Shown in pieces: positions 1 to 11,266 of a stretch of 24,815 nucleotides of DNA (the first letter of the stretch is position 1; every line of letters starts with the position of its first letter). The position numbers and the translations under genes were made by a program. This DNA comes from Gonium pectorale (lineage: Eukaryota; Chlorophyta; Chlorophyceae; Chlamydomonadales; Volvocaceae). The DNA lies in assembly GCA_001584585.1 (NCBI GenBank), contig LSYV01000009.1:976445-1001259 (forward strand), given 5' to 3'. Below the pieces are notes generated by a model that was not told the origin of the DNA, made no database searches, and worked only from the letters and a program-made list of their open reading frames with translations.

Positions 1-169
1 CCTTCCCGCCACGGATAGGGACCGTGTTGGCGCGCAGGCGGTTACAGACACGCAACCGTCAGCACCACATGCCAGACTGTACGCGGTCTTTGGCCATAGC
101 TGTCATTGCACTGGGGTGGGGGTGGGGAGGAAACATGGAGCGCTTGACTAGACCTGCCTGGACATGTTT

Positions 170-193
170 GGAAACGGCTTTCCAGCCGTTTCC
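170..193. repeat. Perfect hairpin, 10-bp arms and 4-base loop
   Basis: GGAAACGGCT at 170-179 is followed by the loop TTCC and by AGCCGTTTCC at 184-193, an exact reverse complement. It lies outside any gene I can support. A similar TGGAAAC/GTTTCCA pair recurs as a smaller hairpin at 12852-12869. Confidence 0.8.
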
Positions 194-415
194 CAGCCGC
201 ATCCCAGCCAAGCCCGTCCCAATCAGCGAGAAAGTAAGCGGTATGAGGAGCACCGGGCCCTTTTTACACAGAGCACAATTATCATCCGGGCCAAAACCCG
301 GCACGACCCACGGGGCACCACACAGCTGACATGCCGGTCCATGTCTGATGATGTACATCAATGCCGGAAAGGACCGCAGGGCTGTTAGGGAGAAACTACT
401 CGCTTTCGTACAGTA

Positions 416-420
416 TGTAA
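416..420 (+). terminator. Possible TGTAA polyadenylation signal of an off-window gene
   Basis: TGTAA is the usual polyadenylation motif of volvocine algae. This copy on the plus strand could terminate a gene whose coding part lies left of the window. No such coding exon is visible here, so the assignment rests on a five-base motif alone. Confidence 0.2.
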
Positions 421-712
421 GAGCTCTGGGCGCTGTGCATTGTACGCAAAAACGTCGCAATCGCTGTTTACTGATATATGAAATGAATCGCTGCCAAGAT
501 GCAACAGCCGAAGTGCCCTTCTAAACTTGATATGTAGACTGCTGCCTCACAATTGGACTCGTGCGTCTAGATGTTTGCATAGACGGCATAGCCATGTTAA
601 TTAAGGAAAGCCAACCAGGCTGATGTCCTAACGTTTCTGACGGTGCCAGCGAGTCAGGGGCTTGCAACGCAAAGGGAATATGGAGCCCCTATGACAGCAG
701 CAGCCGTCTGCT

Positions 713-3700
713 ATGGTCTGTGGTCTCAGGCTCTTGGGCTGCTTTGGCGCTTGTCTCAGTGCCCAGGAGGGCCAGCATGCTGAGCGTATTGGCCAAGCAG
801 GTTGGTTTGGGCTGTGTTGATTCAAAAATGGGGAAGCAGCACCGAGCGCGGACAGGCCGTATGACCGCGGCGTGCTTCTCGGCACCACAGCTCAACAAGG
901 CCTTGAGGTCGTCGACTTAGATACATGTGCTCGTCAGCCCCAGTACGCCCTCACCGCCGTGCTGGCCCTTAATGGGGCGGTCCATGGCGGTGTGTGCGAC
1001 GCGCTCAGCGTCTGCCATGCTGCGGAGACGCTGTTGGCACACTTTGGCTGCAGCGGTCGCACGGTAAGCCGGGGTGTTGCGTTCGTAAGTGCAGACACAA
1101 GCAAGTGGCACTGACGTGCGTGCCCGTTGCCTTGGGCACAGGAGTATCTGTCTCGCCTGGCGGCATGGCTTGCGTCGGACTCGGAGCTTGCATCCCAGGT
1201 CGCGAAGCTGCAAAGGTGGGGCGTCTAGGGCGGGGGCGCAGGGTGGACCAGAGGCACTGGTTGATAAGCCAGCTGGCCCAGCGGACTGCCACCCCCGCTC
1301 AGGATTGGACTTCACCCCGCGTGACGCTGGCTCCCTATTTCCCGCCGAAAACCCACACCCCTGGTTCTGGCTGAGCCCCTCCCCCTCGTTCACCGCTCCT
1401 GTGAATCGCACTTCACAGCTGCGCGGACCGGCGCTGCGCGGGCCTGCTGGTGTATCCACTGGAGGACACGCTGCAGCTGCGGGATGGGGTGTACAGCCTG
1501 GTTCTGACGGTGCGTCTTCGCGGCGCGTATCGTGGCGCGTGGGACGGTCCGGCTGGCGCCCCCTACTGGGATGGACGGTGGCGGCTGCGAAGGATGCCTG
1601 CGTTGCTGTTGGGCGCCCCGGCCAGGGTTGGAGTGCTATGGGGCGAGGGTTCAACTCCGGCAAGCGGCTCATGCGGAAAATGAATGTATTTGTAAACGCA
1701 AGCTTGGGGCGCATGCCGTCTAACTGATGGTGGTGCAGCGCCCTGCGCGTGGGGGATGGGTGCGGGTAGGCGCACAGGCGGCGCTTCCAGCGGGCTGAGC
1801 TGAGCACCCTCGGCACAGGCAGGTCTGCAGGGCTGAGCGGTAACCGCATGCCAGCCGTCCACACTACGAGTGCCAACAAGCTACCTGAACCCCCAACAAC
1901 GTTTCCCGTTCCGTATTACCCCCCAACAACGTGCCTGGTGCCCGGCTGCCCGCCCTCTACCTGGCTCGTCTGCCCCATTCCCAGATCCGGGCGTGCTTGC
2001 TGGTTGGCGGGGACGCGCCGCAGCCCTACAGCGGCGTGGGCCCAGGGCGGCCCGGGCTTGTTGTGCAGCACAAGCTGATGCGGTTGGACGAGCAGTCCGC
2101 CCTGCGGCAGCAGGAGCTAGCGCTGATAACGATACCCGCTATCGTCACAGTGTTGCTGATGGACGGGTGAGTTATGCGGTGGGCGGACGGGCGCTTACGG
2201 GGCGGCTGCGTTACTGCATGTGGTACCCCCTGCGCGGGGATGACTGGCATTGCCGCGACCAGTAAACGTTCTCCTGCTGTGATCCTGCTCTCCACACCAA
2301 ATGCAAGTCAACCCCGGAAACCGGCCCAGCTCTTTTGAGTCTTCCTCGTACCGCCCACGCTACCGTGCGCAAGTGTGTGCGGTCCCTCGGACGGTCCCTG
2401 TACGTCCTCTTCCTTACCCCTGACGGTCACCTATCTGCCCCCTCGTGCAGCCGCGTGGTGTACCAGAACCCCCGCAGCCAGCGCTATCTGGGCAACCTGG
2501 TCACCGGCTTCAGTCCACAGCCGGGGGCAAGCCTGGCGGCGCTGGCTGCCTGCGGCCACCCGCTGCAGGCGCTGTTTCGCTTCGACGCCGAGGCTCTGGT
2601 GGCGTTTGAAGAGGCTATGGCACAGGAAATGGTGGGTGGGCGGTGCGCGCTGGCTGCTGACCACCTGATGGTGGCGAGTGTGTGGTTAAGGTTCTTTCCG
2701 TACCATTACGGCTCCGCGATGCAGGAGACGTCAGCGAGGGGGCACGTATTATTGCATGCCAACAGGGACCCGGCAGCCCCGCACGGCAGCAGTGCACCCG
2801 GGTCATATCAAAGTGTGGTGCCAAGTCTCCATCCCCGACTGCCCTCAGGAGTTCCGGCGTGTCATCAAAGTGCCTCGGCGGCATGTCACAACAGGCGGCG
2901 CCAGCGGGGCTAACGTCCCCGGCGCCAGCCCCGGCTTCGCGACCTTGCTCCGCGGCCCCAGTCGTGCACGAACGCTGCGTGAGCGGCCTGGCGCGAGCCG
3001 GCTTAACCGGCAGGGCAGCGGGCTTGACCCCGGCCCTATCGCTGCCGCTGGTAGCAGCAACCGGGGAACGCGCAGCGGCTTTGTCAGCCGGGAGCAGTCC
3101 TTCAGCCGGGTATCGCCCGTTAGCGCCCGCTCGGCTCTCCTGGCGCGTGGTGGCAGCCGCAAGGGGGGCGTCAGCGCCACCGCTGCCGGCCGCGCAGCGT
3201 CCGGTGTATTTGGCCACCGAAGCAGCACAATGCCGCCGCTACCCACGGCGCCGACACACACGGCCGCCACCACCGCGACGGGCTTCTCGCTCGCCCTGTC
3301 GTCAGGCACCGGTGCGGGCGACGCCAGCGGCACGCGCCGCGCAATGCCTGCAGCGGCGGCGCTAGCAGCCGCTGGCGGCAGCGGTAGTGGCCGCCGCAGC
3401 GTGCGCCGCTGCACCTCGTTTGTCGACGTGAGCGGAATGCGCAGCGGCCTGGGATCCGCCTTGAGCGGCACAAACCTACACCGGAACGCGCCTGGGGCCG
3501 TAGGCGGTCTCTCCCGCATCATCTCGCAGTCCACGCGCCCCGCCTCCTCTTCGACCACAGCCTCGGCAGGGCTGCAGCCGCGCATGGGCGCCGGCGGCGG
3601 GCCCGTCCATGTCGAGCCGCAGATGCACTCGGTACAGCTGACAAGCGCCAGAACAGCGCCGATTCACAGCGGGGGACCCGCGGCGTGGACCGGGGGAGCC

Positions 3701-6700
3701 CAGCCGCTCTTTATACCGGACCGCGGTGGCAACTCACACGATGGGGGCCTGGCAACTAGCGCCCTGGACAGCGGCACCGCCGGCGTGGGCGGCGTCGGCG
3801 CGAGCGTGGAAATTACGGGCGGCAGCGGTGCTATTGGGGATGGCCTGTCCTCGTCGCTCCTGAGGCGGCGTAGCGGCAGGGTCGTAGGTGACGGGGCCAC
3901 CAGCAGCGCAGGCGGCGTGCATGGCGACGGCGCGGAGCTGCGGGCCTCATTGCAGGTCGTCGCCACCGAGCAATGGGACGAGTTTGAGGGCGGCAGCGAC
4001 GGGCGGGCAGGGGGCAGCAGGGGCAACGCCGCCAGCAGCCCTGGAACCCGCACGTCCACGCCGCCCCTGCGTCTGTCGCCGCAGTTGGGGCATGCCGGTG
4101 GCGCCAGCGGCGTCGAGCGCGGCCTGCGGCTGCAGGTCATTGGCTCGATTCCTACCCAGCCTCAGCAGTCCCACCACCTCCAGATCCCCATCCGTGTCGA
4201 CACCCCGGTCCAGATGCAGGCCCCAAGGCACCGCTCAGATGGAACCAGCCACCTGTACGACGCCGCCGGCACTGTCACTGGCACTGTCACCCCTTCCGGC
4301 ACGGCCGAGTCAATTATCATGTTTAGCGAGAGCACCGGCGTCGCTCCCGGCCTTGGCCCTGACAGCTCCTCGGCGGCGGGCGTCATTAGGGGCCCCGTGG
4401 AAGCCATGCCGACCTCGTCGACCGGCCTCCGGCGCACCGCCAGCGTCGGTGCCAGACCAACCGAGCCGGGCATCGGCAGCCCACGCCAACATCATCGCCC
4501 CGGTGGCCCCGGCTGCAGTGATGGCAGCGGCATTGCCAGCCCTGCCACCGGCGGCGGCGCGCTCGAGCCGCCAGTGAGGGACAGCATGGTGGCAGAGGTG
4601 CCTCTCACGGTAGACCATGTGGTGTTGGCCCTGTACCCCGGGGGCCAGGAGAGCGCGGACGGGCTCGGGCATGGCAAGGCCGACGGGCCAGTGAAGCCAG
4701 CCGGCGGCGCCGCGGCGCAGCTGCCCGCTCATGTCCCTGGCGCCGTCAGCAGCTCTGTAACCTCAGCACTACCGCAGCCTACGGTTGGCGCAACCGTGCT
4801 TCCGTTCCTCAGCCAGCCGGCGCCCTACAGCGGCAGCCCCCGCCGCGACACAGGCCCTACGGCCGCTACGCTTGCAGCCGGGGCCAGTGAGACCGACCTG
4901 CGCTCCGTCTTCGCGCCGGTCCATAGGGCCGGACCGCTCCTATCGGCGATCATCGAAGAGGGCTGCAGCTCTTCCATACCCACCGACGCCGGCCTCGGCG
5001 ACAGTGCCGGCGGCGGTGGCAGGCCAGCAGCGGACGGTCGCCTTCCGCAGCCGGAGTATCTGCTATCGCTGATGCCGCTGCCTTCGGAGGCTGTTTGGTC
5101 CGCCTACAGCGAGGCCCACAGCAGCAGCGGCAGCGGCCACCATCGAGAGCTGCAAGGCGACAGCGGCGCCGCCGCCGCAGCGGCGGCGGCGGCGCTGGAC
5201 GCCATCGGCGACACGGACAGTGGCGAGGCCGCTGGCGACAGCTCCTCTGTCTCGCGAAGCCTTCTGCTGGCGGCCATCGGCAACAGCGGCGGGGGGCTAG
5301 AGCAGCGAACTGCTGGCCGGGCGGCGATGTGCCTGCCCAGCCTCAACCTGGGCATGGCGTCAGGTGTACTTGACTCTGAGTTCGGTGGTGTGGTATCACA
5401 GGCGCACATCCACGCCGGTGGTAATTCGGCTAGCTCGGTGTTGGGGTCCCAAAATTCGGTGGTGTTCCAAGGGTTCCGAGCTGCGATGGCCTCGGCCTCG
5501 GCGGGGGATGGGTCCTTGGAGCCCCTCACACTGGCCCCTCTCTCCGTCGCTGCGGCCGAAGCCCCTACAAACGACACAGCTGCTGCAGCTGCTGTCGTGG
5601 GGAATTCACCAGCGGACGGGCAGGTAAGGGCCAGCGGCGCGTCGACGCCGCCGATACCGCCGCAGCTCAACGGCGCGCCATCACCTCGGGCTGCAGCCGG
5701 GCCCCCACAGCTGATGGTCGTTAGTACACGCAGGTCGGCTTGCAGTGGGTGCTTCCCCACAGCAACTCCGCAAGCGCCACCATCGCATCAGCAACAGCAG
5801 CAGGGCCGGCCGGAAAGAGCCCTGACGGCGCCGACGGACTTCTTCGTGTCGACTTTCGACCCACGGGTCGATGGCCAGGCCTCTGGCCGCGCTCCAAGCA
5901 GTCAGCACCCCGACCGGAAGCCGCTGCTGGCGTCACCGCCACACCAGGAGGTAGGTGAGGCGGCCAACGGAATGCCGCTTCACGGCGCGCTCTCCACCTA
6001 TTGCCCCGTGATGGATGCCGCGCCTCAGCGGTCCTTGCGGCAGGGCCTGTCGGGTGCTGCATCTCCACCCGGCAGGATCAGCACTGCCTACGCCGCCGCC
6101 AACGCACCGGATATGCGCGAGGTGGAACAGGCCACGGCGCCACAGCGCTCCCAGGGCCAAAGCCACGGCGTCCGCCACCATTCGGGGCGGGGGCAGCGCT
6201 ATCGCCGGGGCAGCTCTGAGGAGCGCGGCGTGTCCCCGGGTCCCCACGGCTCACCGCTCCATCGTTTTGGAAGCGGTTTGGTGGAACCGCGGGCCTCCTC
6301 GGCCGCCGGCTCGGTGCAGGAGACCAGTGCCAGTGACTTGCAGATCCTCTCGCGGACCGGGGATGGTGGCGAGGTCGTGACGACCCTGGATCTGGAGCGC
6401 CTGCTCATGGGCTCAAGGGTTGGCCACACCGACCTTAGCAGCCAGGGGACGGCGGTCTTCAGCGGCGTCGACAGCACAGCTGGCAGCGCGCGTAGCCGCA
6501 CCGCGGTCGGCGGCGGCGGGGAGGCGCGGACGTCGGCGGGCGGAGAGATGCCAGGCGAAGCGGCCGTGGTGTTAATGCACCACACGTGGGCGGCGGGCGA
6601 GCGGCCCCGGGACGTCGGGCTAGCGGTCGCCGAAGTCTCGGCGACGGTCAACGGAGTCATGGGCGGCGGTGGCGGAGCGGCCGCGGGCCAGCGCAGCAGC

Positions 6701-9700
6701 CTGCCGGGCTCTGCCTCCATCACCGTCGGGGACAACCCGCTGTTTGGCCTCCCAGCAGTTCCCGTGCGCGAGCCTGTTGGCGACCCCGCCGTCAGTGCCT
6801 CCCTTGCCGGCGGCGGCGCCCCCAGCCGGATGTCGACGGGCGGCCCCAGCGGCTCCGCAAACGGCATGGTGGCGGCGCAGGACGTGGTGAACCGCACGGG
6901 GAGCGGCTCGGTCCGCGGCAGGCGGCACAACACCACCAAGGACCGCCTGACGAGGCTCCTGACGTCTGTGACGCCTACTGACAGTGACGACGACGAGGGA
7001 GGGGACGACACGGAGTGGCACGACGTGTACGCTACGGTGCGCCGCGACGGACCCGCCGGGCGCGTGCTGGTGGTCATAACACAGACCGTGGTCACCGAAC
7101 AGGTGCGGACGTGACCGAGTGTCGGGACGGCTGCAGAAGGGCGGGATGGGGCGGGGCGGGGCGCGAGGGGCTTGTGCTGAGAGCTTTCCGGCCGCTGCGC
7201 GGTGGTGTATCCTTGACACAGCGCGTGACTGCCGGCTCCACAACCGCGCTCTCCGCTGTTGTGGCCTACCCTTGTGGCGATGCAGGTGGAGGCGCAGCGC
7301 AAGCTGGAGGCGCTTTTGGAGCATGAACACAAGGTCCTGGAGTCTATCTTCCCGAGGTGTGCAGAAAGCCCTGTGACGAGTTTGAGAGGAGTCGCGCCTC
7401 TTTAGCTGATACGGCCGCGGCTGTCCGCTTGGGCGAGGTTCTCTGCTGTACCTCTCTTTTTAAGGGCTCGCGACAGCCTCGCCTTCTCCCACTTACTCGC
7501 GGGAACTTTGATGTCACCCCGCATCCCCTTACATAACCCATTCCGAAGCCGACGTTTCGCAAACACCCGGATTCGGGAACGTGCCGCCCGCAGCCCCTGT
7601 CCCCAGACCGGTATCCCCAATCCATCGCCGCGCGATTCGTGACATGTACCCTAGCCCATCGACGTGCCCGTGCGTCCTGTCCTGGTCCCTTTCCCCCACC
7701 CCCTGTGTACTGGCCTCCATGTCTCGTGGCCCCCTGTGCCCTTCCGCAGGCATGTTATCGAGCACATGACCGTGCAGGTCAAGGGTCGCAGCGCCGCGTT
7801 GGGCGGGGGCCCAGGCGCGGGCCAGCTGGCGAGCTCCTTCGCGCACTTCCGCGGCTCGGCCATGGAGGCACTCGCGACCAGCCACCGCTGCGTCACAGGT
7901 GCGACCCGTAGGCCGCATGCGGCAGCCCTGAGCTGCGGCGACCCCGCACCGAGTGAGGCATCCACCTCGGCCGCCCAGCAGCGCCTGCACCGCGCCGCGT
8001 TCCACTTATGGCCTGTATTGGCGGCGCGCACGCCTTTTGGTCTGGAATCCCTTGATGCCCTGATTTCCTCCTCGGCCTTGGTGCTCCTCCAAAGTACGCG
8101 CCGTGTCTCCTCCGCATACCCCTGTCGGCCCCTCCTGCCTGTCCCTCGTCCAGGCTCCTTTCACGCGAACTGCCCGACCCTTCAAACCGCCCCCGCAGTG
8201 TTGTTCTGTGACATCATCGGCTTCACAGAGATGTGCAAGCAGGTGTCGGCCATGGTGGTCATGCGCTTCCTTAACACGTGAGATACGATGGGTTGGGCAT
8301 GGCGCGGCGGGTTGAGCCGCGGCTGCACGGGTTGGGGCACAGCACCTGACCTGGCAGAGCGCAGCGTGGCAGGAAAGTACACATGGCAGCGCGGCGGCGG
8401 CATTCCTGCCTTCTTGCCGGAAGTCGAGCGCGGCCTGCGGCGTATGACGGGGTGCCCTCTGACGACGCGTAACCTCAGCATTTACAGCTCCGATGCCCTT
8501 CTCTGCCTGGATTCCAAACCCGTGGCGGACCCTGGCAGACCTGCTTACGTGGAACCTGCCTGCCTGCGTGCAGGCTATACATGCGATTCGACGAATTGAT
8601 CGATATTTATGGCGTCTACAAGGTGGAGACCATTGGAGGTGCGGACACCACGTTGCACATGCCGATTATGGGGCCCCCATGCGCGGGAGACAAGCCGCTT
8701 TCACCTACGCGCGCGCGATGGGTTCGTTTGCCCCGCTGTTGTGCAGCTCAGCATGAGACATCCTGACACGCCCTCACTGTTTGGGCCCGCCTACGCTCGC
8801 TTCCTGTTTCAACGCCCCCCCCCTCCCCGTCCTCCCTGAACACCGTGTACGCCTCCTGCCGGGCCCCAGACTGCTACATGGTGGCGGGCGGTTTGGTCCG
8901 CACCGACGGCGAGGGCAACAAGACTGTGATTGACGACGGCAGCGAGGACGCGCTGCACGCCGTCCGCGTCATGAGCTTCGCAAAGGTGGGCGGCCCCATT
9001 CTGCCCTCTCCTTGGTGATGCGGCGAGGGAAGCCCGGCATTCCCCTGTGCTCTTGGCATGTATTGCTGACTTGGCGCAGTAATCACAGTAGAAGAACTTC
9101 TTGTCGCTCCTTAGCGCTTCAGGCCGTGGGTCTTGCCGTGGTATCGGCCTCGCTGCGCGGGTTATGCGGCTCGCAGTGCTTGACCACACCCGTTTCCCAG
9201 CTTCACTACCCCTGTCCCCGCAATGCCCCCAGGCCGTGATGCGGGAGGCGGCGGAGGTGCTCTTGCCGACCACAGGGGAGCCCGTGCAGCTCCGAATCGG
9301 TGAGGCCAGGCCCCGTGCTTGAGCCCGTTTGGTGCGCATTACCGTGCATTGAAGATGGTTCTGGTTCGGTATGGAGGCCGAGCTGAGGCATGCCTAAATT
9401 GATGGTTGTTAGGTGGGCTCCGGCGCTTCGGGCGGGCGCTGGTGGCCCGTGCCCACTGGTTCCTGAACCGCTTTCCCCTTCCCCTCCCCCTTTCTTTTCT
9501 GGCTGGCTGCCGCACGCAGGCCTGCACAGTGGGCCCGTCATGGTGAGCTGCGCTGCTGGGGCTCAGTGGGGCTCGGAAACGGACTTCCGGCAGCATGCGT
9601 GGGATTGGGACGGGGAGTTAGCAGGGTGTGCGCGTCGATAGCAAACGCACGGGCGCCGTGGCCGGAAGCAGTGTCCAGCGCCGGCGTTTCCGGGCGTATT

Positions 9701-10761
9701 GCTCTCCTGTGGTGGTCCTATCGCGCCCCATTCCCATTCTCATGTCTGGTTTAGCTGTGGTGCACGCATACACAGGATTCGGGTTCCCCCTGGCGCAGCT
9801 CGCGTGCGCTCCATCCGCCCGCTCCTTGCTACGGGCTGTGGGTGGGAAGGCCTGCGCCACAGGCTTCCTGGAGACAGTAACTCTTGACCTCCGAACCCAT
9901 ACGCGTGCATATCACCCTGCAACGGAAGGATTCTGCTGGATGCTTGTGCGGTTTCATCAAACCTAAGCTCTCAAATTCCTGCGCTCTCCCCTTACCCACG
10001 TGCGGTAGAGCGGCATTGTGGGCGACAAGATGCCGCGCTTCTGCCTGTTCGGGGACACTGTCAACACCGCCAGCCGCATGGAGAGCACCTGCCCGCCCGG
10101 CGCCATCCACGTCAGCTCTGACACGCGGGCGCTGCTCAGCAACGAGGCGTGGACACCCAGCGGGGGCGTGTTCGTGAAGGGGAAGGGAGTGTTGGAGACG
10201 GTAAGACGCGGCTTGGGTGGACGGGGCGTGTTGCGATGGAGCGAAAGGAGCTATCGGGATGGTGGGAGGGTGCCGATCCAAATGGGGTGGGATGGAGCGC
10301 GCGGTGGGGTCGTGGTCGCTTAGGGTAGGGGGCGAGCACGAGGCAATAGGGGTTTTGCGACGAAGGTGAGTGGACTCGGGTTGAAGCTGAGCGGTGGGTG
10401 CTGAAGGACGTTGCGTTCTCTCGAAAGGCATGTCATGTTGCATGCTATCCGATGGGCATTGGAAGCGCGTTCGCGGAAGGCAAGGGAGTACTGAAAGGCG
10501 ATGGGAGACACTGGTGGTTGTGGGGCGGAGCCGGCGGGGCAAGTCGTGCCGAGGGCACGGCAACGGGGCTGGCCGGGAAAAAAAGAAGCGGACGACCCCT
10601 GATGGAATGCGCTCGTGCGGTTCTCTGTCTGTCAGACCGGCTTGGCCTCTGCTGCCCCTGACCTTCCCGCTCTTTCTGCTCCCGCTTCGCAGTATGTGTG
10701 GGCTGGCCACGGCGCGGAAGAGGATGAAGAGACGGAGCGCCGGCTGAAGGTTTACCTGTGA
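713..10761 (+). CDS. PAS-domain class III guanylate cyclase
   Basis: Predicted to convert GTP to cGMP as a dimer. Sixteen exons, all phase-consistent, give ~1957 residues: 713-800, 891-1063, 1142-1215, 1419-1509, 1985-2166, 2451-2631, 2849-7102, 7286-7356, 7750-7898, 8199-8277, 8574-8638, 8870-8985, 9233-9299, 9520-9542, 10009-10200, 10693-10761. Exon 1 and the ATG are tentative (GTTGGT donor; the model could start elsewhere). Residues ~30-180 form an unrecognised N-terminal region. A PAS half follows (MDGRVVYQNP, ~200-263), then a huge Ala/Gly/Ser-rich insert, the second PAS half (EWHDVYATVRRDG...VVITQT), a linker helix (LEALLEHEHKVLESIFPRH), and the catalytic domain. The catalytic domain has FCDIIGFT and TIGDCYM (metal Asp), KVET Glu and RFCLFGD Cys (guanine recognition), and NTASRMES (transition-state Asn/Arg). 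No membrane segment is evident, so it is probably soluble. Large PAS-linked cyclase families are known in Chlamydomonas. The catalytic half is secure; exons 1-5 are less so. Confidence 0.85.
2849..7102 (+). other. Giant low-complexity exon interrupting the cyclase PAS domain
   Basis: This single 4254-base exon is 1418 codons with no stop and phase 0 at both ends. It begins with EFRRVIKVPRRHV, which continues the first PAS half from the previous exon, and ends with the last PAS strands (WHDVYATVRRDG, RVLVVITQTVVTEQ). Everything between is compositionally biased: Gly/Ser/Ala/Pro runs, a nine-Ala run near 5170-5210, a Gln run near 5789-5803, and an acidic stretch (SDDDEGGDD) near 6985-7015. It lacks predicted globular motifs. 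The acceptor at 2848 was chosen because its phase and sequence join the PAS halves. Confidence 0.75.
9520..9542 (+). other. 23-base microexon of the cyclase
   Basis: It encodes LHSGPVM plus a split Gly codon, the conserved strand just before GIVGDKMPRF. It is bounded by a GCAG acceptor and a GTGAGC donor. The phases (1 in, 0 out) match both neighbours, and the encoded peptide is an obligate part of class III cyclase domains, so it must be spliced in. Confidence 0.85.
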
Positions 10762-11223
10762 GCAGCAGCCGCCACGCCATCGCGCACGGCCGGTGGGCAG
10801 CACGAACAGACATCGTGGGGGTAGAGGCGGGGCAGGTGGTCCCGTCACCGAACCTAGCAGCGAAGGCGCGAGCCGCAAAGGAAGCGGCGCACTGCCCGGT
10901 TCTCTGCGTTGGGCCGATGGCTGTGTTGGCGTTGAGCGCATGGCGGCGAACGGGGGCACTTGGACGAGAGCAGCGCGAGAGCGCGACACGATCCGTCGAC
11001 CTGTCCTGTGCGTTGGGGGAGCATGCTGTGCTTAAACTGTAGTACAACTAGCATTTAGTGCCAAGGTGGCCTCAGCCGCTGTAGTTTCCCAGTGGATTCT
11101 GTTGTACGGGTTGTACGGTGAGACAGCACTGCATGACATAGCACCTGGCGGTCGGCGAGCGGGGCGGCTGCCGCCACCATTGTCGGGCAATCTACCATTG
11201 GGTGGCCGACGGGACCTGGCACG

Positions 11224-11266
11224 GCACCGCACGACACGGCGCGGTCACGCCGTGACCGTGCGGTGC
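11224..11266. repeat. Nested inverted repeat (two-part stem)
   Basis: The outer arms GCACCGCAC (11224-11232) and GTGCGGTGC (11258-11266) are exact complements. Inside them CGGTCACG (11242-11249) and CGTGACCG (11251-11258) form a second perfect pair around one base. Only base 11258 is shared between the two pairings. A transcript would fold into a stem with a nine-base bulge on the 5' side. It lies about 460 bases after the cyclase stop, so it may sit in its 3' UTR. Confidence 0.7.

Larger units (their letters stand above)
1..712. other. Upstream intergenic / promoter region
   Basis: No reading frame here has a recognisable motif or exon-like splice borders. Base composition falls from GC-rich to clearly AT-richer between about 400 and 610, which fits non-coding DNA. 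It holds a perfect 10-bp-arm hairpin (170-193), one plus-strand TGTAA motif (416-420) that could end a gene lying off the left edge, and TTAATTAA at 597-604, about 110 bases before the proposed cyclase ATG, which could act as an AT-rich core-promoter element. The promoter role is inference. If the cyclase has further 5' exons, some of this stretch would be intron or 5' UTR. Confidence 0.4.

Noticed and set aside
264..268. Minus-strand TGTAA near the left edge
   Set aside because: No minus-strand coding exon lies to its right that it could terminate.
917..1879. 320-codon minus-strand frame
   Set aside because: It overlaps three phased plus-strand cyclase exons and shows no domain or splice logic.
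6199..7332. 377-codon open frame on the minus strand opposite the cyclase insert
   Set aside because: It is antisense to a long GC-rich coding exon; its product is Pro/Arg/Ser-rich with no motif, a shadow of the plus-strand codon bias.
9829..10989. 386-codon minus-strand frame
   Set aside because: It covers the cyclase exon with GDTVNTASRMES on the other strand; its composition is low-complexity only.
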